Assembly: GCA_016868485.1 (NCBI GenBank)
Contig: VGGT01000082.1
Location: forward strand, 1-7,986
Source of the DNA: Bacteroidota bacterium
GTDB taxonomy: Bacteria; Bacteroidota; Bacteroidia; UBA7662
Length of the DNA stretch: 7,986 nt
Direction of reading: 5' to 3'
Shown here piece by piece: positions 1 through 5,435 of the stretch. Below the pieces are notes generated by a model that was not told the origin of the DNA, did not search any database, and worked only from the letters and a program-made list of their open reading frames with translations. A program made the position numbers and the translations under genes. Numbering within the stretch: the stretch's first letter is position 1; each line of letters starts with the position of its first letter.

Positions 1-131
1 TTTCATCTAATTTTTTTTGTCCTTGACGTGCCCTCCGCACCCCTACTCCACAAACCATCTCACCCTCTCACTCCTGTCTCTCAGGTATCCAGTATGTCAA
101 TGAACTTCATGCACCTGCCTCCCGGCAGATA

Positions 132-153
132 CCCGCTTTTTTTAATAAGCGGG
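132..153 (-). terminator. Hairpin downstream of the tRNA-Leu gene, possible terminator
   Basis: A perfect 7-bp stem (CCCGCTT at 132-138 pairs with AAGCGGG at 147-153) encloses an 8-base A/T loop. It lies 15 bases past the 3' end of tRNA-Leu on the minus strand, where a transcription terminator for the tRNA pair would be expected. On the minus strand the stem is not followed by a run of T, so it is not a textbook intrinsic terminator; the run of T on the plus strand lies in the loop. It may act in termination or in 3' processing. The position supports the call, the missing T tail weakens it. Confidence 0.4.
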
Positions 154-168
154 CTTCGTTTGCGATCG

Positions 169-253
169 TACCCAGGGCGGGACTTGAACCCGCACGACCT
201 CATCGGTCACAGGATTTTAAGTCCTGCGTGTCTACCGGTTTCACCACCTGGGC
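169..253 (-). tRNA. tRNA-Leu, anticodon TAA
   Basis: Read on the minus strand this folds as a class II tRNA of about 85 nt. The acceptor stem is GCCCAGG pairing with CCTGGGT (one G-T pair), followed by discriminator A. The D-arm stem is GTG/CAC with GG in the loop. The anticodon stem CAGGA/TCCTG encloses the loop CTTAAAA, giving anticodon TAA, which decodes UUA (and UUG by wobble). A long variable arm (GACC/GGTC) is the hallmark of tRNA-Leu, and the T-arm is GCGGG-TTCAAGT-CCCGC. The 3' CCA is not encoded and must be added enzymatically. It lies 8 bases downstream of tRNA-Gly and is very probably cotranscribed with it. Confidence 0.97.
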
Positions 254-260
254 CCGCTTT

Positions 261-334
<74 letters not shown>

Positions 335-357
335 AGCGTTTAAAGTAAAGAACAAAG

Positions 358-370
358 CCGTTCTGAACGG
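358..370. repeat. 13-base perfect inverted repeat between the receptor gene and tRNA-Gly
   Basis: CCGTTC and GAACGG flank a single central base. In RNA it could form only a short hairpin (5-bp stem, 3-base loop). On the minus strand it is followed by the pyrimidine-rich run CTTTGTTCTTT, so it might weakly terminate the transcript of the receptor gene. It also lies where transcription from the putative tRNA promoter would start, so it could instead be a protein-binding site or part of the tRNA leader. The function is open. Confidence 0.3.
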
Positions 371-375
371 GGGTG

Positions 376-383
376 TAAAGGTA
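376..383 (-). promoter_or_regulatory. Putative -7 promoter box for the tRNA-Gly/tRNA-Leu pair
   Basis: The minus strand reads TACCTTTA followed by CACCCCC. This matches the Bacteroidota -7 consensus TAnnTTTG at seven of eight positions and sits about 42 bases upstream of the tRNA-Gly 5' end. A TTTG at 400-397 is only 13 bases upstream of it, too close for a normal -33 element. Assignment rests on the -7 box and position alone. Confidence 0.45.
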
Positions 384-440
384 GAAAGAAAAAAGCCAAA
401 TACATAGAGCGGAAGGAAAAAAATGCAGGGGGATAAAAAA

Positions 441-2909
441 TCACAATTCCGCCACCAAACGCAGGTTCAAAAGCCGCCCAGAAAGATAATTGGGCACATT
501 TTGACGGTAACCTTCCGTGTCCATTATCCAGAGGTAGGAAATGGTATTGCTCACCTGCAGCAAATTGAATACCTCCACATTCAACCAGAGCGAACGAAAG
601 CTGCGATCAAGCCAAGCGGGCGATCGTTTAACCCCTTCTCCCACCAAACATCGGGAGAAACCGATATCAACCCTTCGGTAGAAGGGCATCCTGAGGGTGT
701 CTCCCACCCGGTTGAAATCCGGAACCCCATAAGGCAGGGCAGATCCCACCACTAAATTCAGGTTGACCTGATAGGCTGGATTGGATGGAAGAAGATCTTG
801 GAACATAATGTTGGCCATGACCCGCTGATCGGTAGGGCGAGGTATGTAGCCCACCGGGCGGGTTGTGCCCGACGTATCGGTATACACTGCCCCCTCGATG
901 ATCTCAGCCGTTTTCATCCACGACAATGAGGCCCAAGACTGCAAATTCCCCACAAACTCCCCATTGAGGCGCAGATCTAAGCCCGTTGCGTAGCCCCGTG
1001 CATTGTTGTTGCCCAAATACCGAACCCGAACATTATCCAGTTCGTAGGGGGCAATCGAACGCAAGTCTTTGTAGTAGGCCTCCGCCACCAAGCGAAATGG
1101 ACGGCCATCCATTCGAAATGAACGGTCGGCGCCCAAAACATAATGCCATGCCCGTTGTGCCCTCACTTGCGGGTTCAGTCGACCAAAGGGATCACGCATC
1201 TCTCGATAAAAGGCCGGCTGACCATAGAGCCCCCAAGCGGTGCGGAACTGCCATTCTTTTTCCCAACGCGGCATATAGGTTAATTCCACACGCGGACTCA
1301 ACAGCCACTCCCTGTTCCAGGTCCAATAGTTGGCGCGCACACCGGCTGTCATAAACAGTCGGCGGGCTTCCCAGATCGGCAAACGGCTTTGCGCATAGGC
1401 TGTATAACGCCCCGATTCGACACGGTTTCGCACATCGATGAATTCGCGCAAGCGCACGACCGAATCGCCCGGTTGCCAAGAAGGCACCGAAAAAGCCGCA
1501 GAATCCAGATTGTTCCATTCATACAAGCGGTCTACTACCCGATCGCGCTGAGCCCTTAGGCCCCACTGCACGTAACCGAGCGTCGGACTCTCCCAAAAAC
1601 CCCGGTGCTCTAAAGCCGCAACGCGCATGCTCAACTGATTGCGCGCGAAATTCTGATAAGCACCTACCCCACGGGTGAATGCGACCTTGCCAAAATTCTC
1701 AGACCCCAGTTCTGTGTCGAGCTGGTTGAGCCACCATGCCCCTTCTACATCAAAAAACTCCCGCTCGTCGCTCGAAAAGACACTGCCAATCCACTTTAAT
1801 TGCAGTCGGGGGTGTGGACGATAGGCAGCGGTAAGGCCGCCTGTGTAGGCGTGAAACCAAGTGCGTTCGCGCCCATCAAAGAAAATGCGCAGCTGAAGTG
1901 CCTCTTTCACCGTCCCAAAAACCGTTTCGCGACTCGAAGGCACCACCCGAAAATCATTGTGGCTGTAGTGTGACAATAGACCTAACGTCCAACGGGCCGA
2001 CGGGCGGTAGTTCAACAAAAATTGTACATCACCCGATGAGGGTTGGTACTCACCCCGTGTATCGAGCGAACCCAATAAATTACTCAGGGTCCGGTAGCGC
2101 ATTCCAAGCTGGTAGGTGAGCCTCCGGCTGCTGTCGGCTCCCTCTGCTGTAACACCTGCCCCCATCATACTGAGCTGTGCTTTTACCCGTCGCTCCGTGG
2201 GTACGCGGTACTGCACGTCGAGCACAGACGACATACGGTCGCCATAGCGTGCGGCAAATCCGCCGGCCGAAAATTGGATGTTGCCTACCAAATCGGGATG
2301 AATGAAGCTCATGCCTTCTTGCTGACCACTGCGCATGAGCACAGGTCGGTAAATCTCGATGTCGTTCACATAAATGAGGTTCTCATCAAAATTACCCCCA
2401 CGCACGGCATATTGTGAGCTAAACTCGGATTGCGTACGCGCACCAAGACCTTGAAGGATGGTCTCAAAGTTGCCCGACGGACTCACCACCCGGCCGGCCA
2501 CACGGGGATCGATGCGCTGCATGGTGGCCCCCGACTCTCGGGCACCTTCCACCGAAATGCCAGGCCCCTCTACGGCGGCGGCTTCAAGCCGAATATTCAA
2601 ACGCACTTCTTGCCCGATCTTACCGCTCACCACGACATATTTGGTTTGATAGCCCAACATTTGTACTTGAACGGAGCAGGTTCCTGCCGGAATTTCAAAC
2701 CGATATTCGCCTCGATCGCTGGTTACGGTACCCTTGCTGTGGCGCGGGACCCAAACATTGGCTAGCGGTAAAGGCGTCGCTGCGGCATCTGTCACCCGCC
2801 CTGATAACACAAAATTGCCTGTCCCTTGGGCCACACCCATCAAAGGAATCAAAATGAACCCGCAAAAAATGAGAACGGCAGATGAACTCAAGCGCTTAGC
2901 TGTTTCCAC
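441..2909 (-). CDS. TonB-dependent outer-membrane receptor with N-terminal carboxypeptidase-regulatory-like domain
   Basis: This 822-residue protein is a probable TonB-dependent outer-membrane receptor; the ligand cannot be told. Residues 1-28 look like a signal peptide (KR, then a hydrophobic stretch, cleavage near GVAQ). Residues about 34-110 form a carboxypeptidase-regulatory-like domain (LSGRVTDAAATPLPLANV, DRGEYRFEIPAG, LGYQTK). Residues about 118-235 are the plug, with YAVRGGNFDENLIYVND, PDLVGNIQFSAGGFAARYGD and SSVLDVQYR. The rest, rich in alternating aromatic and polar residues, is the beta-barrel; it ends NLRLVAEL without the usual terminal aromatic. The start is GTG at 2909: a stop lies four codons upstream in frame, an AAGGAA site lies just upstream, and the next Met would remove the signal peptide. 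The start overlaps the end of rpe by 14 bases, so translation is probably coupled. No SusD-like partner is adjacent, so this is not an evident SusC/SusD pair. Confidence 0.93.
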   Translation of the reverse strand: METAKRLSSSAVLIFCGFILIPLMGVAQGTGNFVLSGRVTDAAATPLPLANVWVPRHSKGTVTSDRGEYRFEIPAGTCSVQVQMLGYQTKYVVVSGKIGQEVRLNIRLEAAAVEGPGISVEGARESGATMQRIDPRVAGRVVSPSGNFETILQGLGARTQSEFSSQYAVRGGNFDENLIYVNDIEIYRPVLMRSGQQEGMSFIHPDLVGNIQFSAGGFAARYGDRMSSVLDVQYRVPTERRVKAQLSMMGAGVTAEGADSSRRLTYQLGMRYRTLSNLLGSLDTRGEYQPSSGDVQFLLNYRPSARWTLGLLSHYSHNDFRVVPSSRETVFGTVKEALQLRIFFDGRERTWFHAYTGGLTAAYRPHPRLQLKWIGSVFSSDEREFFDVEGAWWLNQLDTELGSENFGKVAFTRGVGAYQNFARNQLSMRVAALEHRGFWESPTLGYVQWGLRAQRDRVVDRLYEWNNLDSAAFSVPSWQPGDSVVRLREFIDVRNRVESGRYTAYAQSRLPIWEARRLFMTAGVRANYWTWNREWLLSPRVELTYMPRWEKEWQFRTAWGLYGQPAFYREMRDPFGRLNPQVRAQRAWHYVLGADRSFRMDGRPFRLVAEAYYKDLRSIAPYELDNVRVRYLGNNNARGYATGLDLRLNGEFVGNLQSWASLSWMKTAEIIEGAVYTDTSGTTRPVGYIPRPTDQRVMANIMFQDLLPSNPAYQVNLNLVVGSALPYGVPDFNRVGDTLRMPFYRRVDIGFSRCLVGEGVKRSPAWLDRSFRSLWLNVEVFNLLQVSNTISYLWIMDTEGYRQNVPNYLSGRLLNLRLVAEL

Positions 2910-3552
2910 GCGTTCCTTTTAGTGCCGAAACGACAGCGGATGGGTCGGTGGCCGAAAAAAGGGCGTGCCCAGCCACGGCCACATCCACCCCCGATGATCT
3001 CAATACTGCTCCATGTTCTGGCCTTACCCCCCCATCAACCTCGATGAGAAAGCTATGCCCCCCATTCTGTCTCATATTCAGCAGTGCTTTCACCTTATTC
3101 AGGGCCGATGGAATGAATGTTTGTCCGCCGAATCCTGGGTTAACCGACATCACGCATACCAAATCGATGCAGTCCAGAACATCCTCCAAAAGCGATGCGG
3201 GTGTATGGGGGTTGAGTGCTACACCCGCTTTCATCCCGGCACTTCTTATGGCCGACAAGCTTCTGTGGAGGTGTAAACTTGCTTCATAATGGATGGTGAG
3301 CACATCAGCACCCATTTGTGCAAATTCATCGATATACCGCTCGGGCTGCACCATCATCAGGTGCACATCGAGGGTAGCCTTGGTCGACGCCCGCGATGCC
3401 TTCACAATAGGAAGCCCGAAACTAATGTTGGGTACAAACTGTCCATCCATCACGTCGATGTGCATCCAATCGGCGCCGGCCGACTCCATGCGGCGGATGT
3501 CGCGGTCGAGGTGACCCAAATCGGCCGACAGCAAGGAAGGGGCTACGAGCAT
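2896..3552 (-). CDS. rpe: Ribulose-phosphate 3-epimerase
   Basis: This cytoplasmic enzyme interconverts ribulose 5-phosphate and xylulose 5-phosphate in the pentose phosphate pathway. The 218 residues match the usual family length and a single TIM barrel. Visible family motifs are APSLLSADLGHL at 4-15 (Ser7), HIDVMDGQFVPNISFG at 31-46, LDVHLM at 61-66, MSVNPGFGGQTF at 135-146, EVDGGV at 171-176 and AVAGHALF at 192-199. The expected metal ligands and catalytic acids are present: His31, Asp33, His64 and Asp173. The ATG start gives the canonical N-terminus; its frame is closed by a stop 27 bases upstream with no other ATG between. There is no Shine-Dalgarno site. The upstream leader consists of a 17-bp tandem repeat whose last unit carries the start codon. 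The stop lies inside the beginning of the downstream TonB-receptor gene. Confidence 0.97.
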   Translation of the reverse strand: MLVAPSLLSADLGHLDRDIRRMESAGADWMHIDVMDGQFVPNISFGLPIVKASRASTKATLDVHLMMVQPERYIDEFAQMGADVLTIHYEASLHLHRSLSAIRSAGMKAGVALNPHTPASLLEDVLDCIDLVCVMSVNPGFGGQTFIPSALNKVKALLNMRQNGGHSFLIEVDGGVRPEHGAVLRSSGVDVAVAGHALFSATDPSAVVSALKGTRGNS

Positions 3553-3617
3553 GTGTGGGTTAGAAGCTTTTGTAGGTTAGATGCATGTGTGGGTTAGATG
3601 CATATGTGGGTAAAAGC
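3551..3617. repeat. 17-bp tandem repeat, four units, ending on the rpe start codon
   Basis: Four consecutive units start at 3551, 3568, 3585 and 3602. On the plus strand units 1 and 3 read ATGTGTGGGTTAGAAGC and ATGTGTGGGTTAGATGC, which differ at one base. Unit 2 (TTTTGTAGGTTAGATGC) and the shorter unit 4 (ATATGTGGGTAAAAGC) are more diverged. On the minus strand the array is the immediate 5' leader of rpe, and the rpe ATG spans the edge of unit 1. Two further ATGs inside the array open 8-codon frames that both begin Met-His-Leu-Thr. One runs from 3603 to 3577, the other from 3586 to 3560, ending 7 bases before the rpe start. Confidence 0.85.
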
Positions 3618-3656
3618 GCTAAAATCATTAAAATAGTGCGTTACCCCTGCGATTCA

Positions 3657-4835
3657 TTACCTGAAGGCTGCAATTCCCGTGATGTCCATACCGGTAATCA
3701 GCAAGTGGATGTCGTGGGTGCCTTCGTAGGTAACCACCGACTCCAAATTCATCATATGCCTCATAATCGGATATTCACCCGTAATGCCCATTCCACCATG
3801 GATTTGGCGGGCTTCACGCGCAATACGCAGGGCAATTTCGACATTGTTGCGCTTGGCCATCGAAATTTGGGCGGTTGACGCACGTCCTTCGTTTTTGAGT
3901 ACACCCAATCGCCAATTCATCAACTGGGCTTTGGTGATTTCGGTCACCATTTCAGCCAACTTCTTCTGAGTCAACTGAAAGGCTGCAATGGGCTTATCGA
4001 ACTGAATACGCTCCTTGGCGTAGTTGAGGGCCGAGTCGTAGCAATCCATCGCTGCACCCACCGCACCCCAAGCGATGCCATAACGAGCCGAATCGAGGCA
4101 ACTCATCGGGCCTTTGAGCCCGGAAACGCCAGGAAGGAGATTCGCCTTGGGCACTTTCACTTCATCGAACACCAACTCTCCCGTGGCGGATGCCCGCAAA
4201 CTCCATTTATTGTGTGTTTCTGGGGTGGTGAAACCCTCCATGCCGCGCTCCACAATCAATCCATGTATGCGGCCTTCCTCATTTTTAGCCCAAACAACGG
4301 CGATATCCGCGAATGGCGCATTGGAAATCCACATTTTGGCACCATTCAATACAAAATGATCGCCGGCATCGCGGTAGTTGGTGATCATCCCACCCGGATT
4401 GGATCCAAAATCAGGCTCCGTGAGGCCGAAACAACCCATCAGTTCGCCGGTGGCCAATTTGGGTAAAAAGCGACGCTTCTGTTCCTCGCTGCCGTAGGCG
4501 TAGATGGGGAACATCACCAAGGAGCCTTGAACCGAGGCCGTCGAACGAATTCCGGAATCGCAGCGCTCAAGTTCTTGCATGATCAGGCCATAAGAAATTT
4601 GATCGAGGCCTCCGCATCCATACTCTGAAGGAAGCGACGGGCCAAAGGCACCGATTTCACCAAGACCACGCAGAATCTGGCGGGGAAATTCCGCGCGCTG
4701 GGCGTAATCCTCAATAATCGGACTCAATTCGCGTTTCACCCACTCGCGCACGCTATCGCGAATGAGCCGATGCTCCTCGGTCAACAATTCATCGATGAGG
4801 TAGTGGTCTGGGTGTTGGAAACGGTCGGTTTTCAT
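3657..4835 (-). CDS. Acyl-CoA dehydrogenase of the glutaryl-CoA dehydrogenase type
   Basis: Probably a glutaryl-CoA dehydrogenase: an FAD enzyme that oxidises and decarboxylates glutaryl-CoA to crotonyl-CoA in lysine and tryptophan breakdown, passing electrons to ETF. The 392 residues are the normal length. The N-terminal helical domain is about 15-130, the middle beta domain about 135-240 and the C-terminal helical domain about 245-392. Motifs shared with glutaryl-CoA dehydrogenases include ELERCDSGIRSTASVQ at 88-103, CFGLTEPDFGSNPGGM at 135-150, KWSLRASATGE at 210-220, SARYGIAWGA at 249-258, QIHGGMGITGEYPIMRH at 344-360 and TYEGTHDIH at 369-377. Glu371 matches the catalytic base. Arg97 and Ser98 match residues that bind the substrate carboxylate in the human enzyme, where the residue before that Arg is Tyr; here it is Ile96. 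The ATG start has an AT-rich leader and a good -7 box about 90 bases upstream. No other degradation gene is nearby, so another acyl-CoA substrate remains possible. Confidence 0.93.
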   Translation of the reverse strand: MKTDRFQHPDHYLIDELLTEEHRLIRDSVREWVKRELSPIIEDYAQRAEFPRQILRGLGEIGAFGPSLPSEYGCGGLDQISYGLIMQELERCDSGIRSTASVQGSLVMFPIYAYGSEEQKRRFLPKLATGELMGCFGLTEPDFGSNPGGMITNYRDAGDHFVLNGAKMWISNAPFADIAVVWAKNEEGRIHGLIVERGMEGFTTPETHNKWSLRASATGELVFDEVKVPKANLLPGVSGLKGPMSCLDSARYGIAWGAVGAAMDCYDSALNYAKERIQFDKPIAAFQLTQKKLAEMVTEITKAQLMNWRLGVLKNEGRASTAQISMAKRNNVEIALRIAREARQIHGGMGITGEYPIMRHMMNLESVVTYEGTHDIHLLITGMDITGIAAFR

Positions 4836-4920
4836 ATTTTTTGTTTAGGATCTTGGTCTTTATGATTAAAGCAGACTGGACATTAAAACGGTCTGAACAT
4901 TATAGCGATTAATTTCGGCG

Positions 4921-4928
4921 CAAAGGTA
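4921..4928 (-). promoter_or_regulatory. -7 promoter box for the acyl-CoA dehydrogenase gene
   Basis: The minus strand reads TACCTTTG followed by CGCC, an exact match to the Bacteroidota -7 consensus TAnnTTTG. It lies 86 bases upstream of the ATG at 4835, implying an untranslated leader of roughly 80 bases. No convincing -33 TTTG is seen at the normal spacing; the nearest, at 4941-4938, is only 9 bases away. This promoter may also drive the downstream rpe and receptor genes, as I see no clear promoter between them. Confidence 0.6.
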
Positions 4929-4984
4929 CTGCCTAAACAAATCTGAACGACCATCTAGTGCCTATTTCACCATCTTTTGGATGA

Positions 4985-5013
4985 TTGAGAAGACTGTTTT
5001 GGGGTTATCTTTG
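4985..5013 (+). promoter_or_regulatory. Promoter of folB (-33 and -7 boxes)
   Basis: TATCTTTG at 5006-5013 matches the Bacteroidota -7 consensus TAnnTTTG exactly. A TTG at 4985-4987 lies 18 bases upstream, a suitable spacing for the -33 element. Transcription would start near 5020, giving a leader of about 40 bases before the folB ATG at 5061. It faces away from the promoter of the acyl-CoA dehydrogenase gene, so 4836-5060 is a divergent promoter region. The downstream surface-protein gene probably depends on it too. Confidence 0.65.
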
Positions 5014-5060
5014 TTCACTCTAACCTCCGTTTTCACACAGTCCTACTTTCAACCCTCCTT

Positions 5061-5408
5061 ATGGCCCTAACAGCAATTGAAGGAATGCGTTTTCATGCCT
5101 TTCATGGCGTTCACCAAGAAGAAGCTGTGGTAGGCAACACGTTCTCAGTGGATGTTTATTTCGAGCATGATTTTGAGGGAAAGTCCGATGATTTGGAGCG
5201 CTGCATCGACTATGAAGCGGTTTACAAAAGCGTAGCGGATCGCATGAAGATGCGTGTTCAACTGATCGAGCATCTGGCGTACCGGATTGCCGACGACTTA
5301 CACAGGATTTGGCCTGCAACCAGAATTAGGGTAAGGGTCAGTAAATATAACCCACTACCGCATGCAGTTTTGGAACGAACCTTCGCCGAGGTATTCATAT
5401 CGCATTAG
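5061..5408 (+). CDS. folB: Dihydroneopterin aldolase
   Basis: This cytoplasmic enzyme of folate synthesis splits 7,8-dihydroneopterin into 6-hydroxymethyl-7,8-dihydropterin and glycolaldehyde. The 115 residues form one complete FolB domain of normal length. Visible motifs are EGMRFHAFHGVHQEE at 7-21, GNTFSVDV at 25-32, DYEAVYKSV at 50-58, LIEHLAYRIADDL at 68-80 and VRVSKYNPLPHA at 91-102. By comparison with the Staphylococcus enzyme the active-site residues are Glu21, Tyr51, Glu70 and Lys95, all present. The ATG gives the canonical N-terminus; there is no Shine-Dalgarno site. A good promoter lies 48 bases upstream. No other folate gene is in view; the next gene on the same strand, 27 bases on, encodes a large secreted protein. 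Confidence 0.96.
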   Translation: MALTAIEGMRFHAFHGVHQEEAVVGNTFSVDVYFEHDFEGKSDDLERCIDYEAVYKSVADRMKMRVQLIEHLAYRIADDLHRIWPATRIRVRVSKYNPLPHAVLERTFAEVFISH

Positions 5409-5435
5409 TTATAACACCATTTTAGCAGACAGTTA

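Noticed and set aside
1..130. Possible gene remnant downstream of the tRNA pair on the minus strand (a short Met-Lys-Phe-Ile-Asp-Ile-Leu start near 109)
   Set aside because: The idea of a decayed GIY-YIG nuclease next to tRNAs came to mind, but the frame stops after nine codons and no further family motif follows in any frame.
423..755. Plus-strand open frame antisense to the end of the TonB receptor gene
   Set aside because: The opposite strand has an 822-residue protein with clear domains; this and the similar frames at 986-1354, 1192-1518 and 2430-2765 are shadows.
441..2909. SusC-type member of a polysaccharide utilisation locus
   Set aside because: At 822 residues it is short for SusC, the typical SusC motifs are not evident, and there is no SusD-like or glycoside hydrolase gene beside it.
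3551..3617. CRISPR array
   Set aside because: The units are 17 bases, directly adjoining and without spacers, with no cas genes nearby; it is a simple tandem repeat.
5059..5319. Minus-strand open frame opposite folB
   Set aside because: folB is complete with all active-site residues and a promoter; the antisense frame has no recognisable features.
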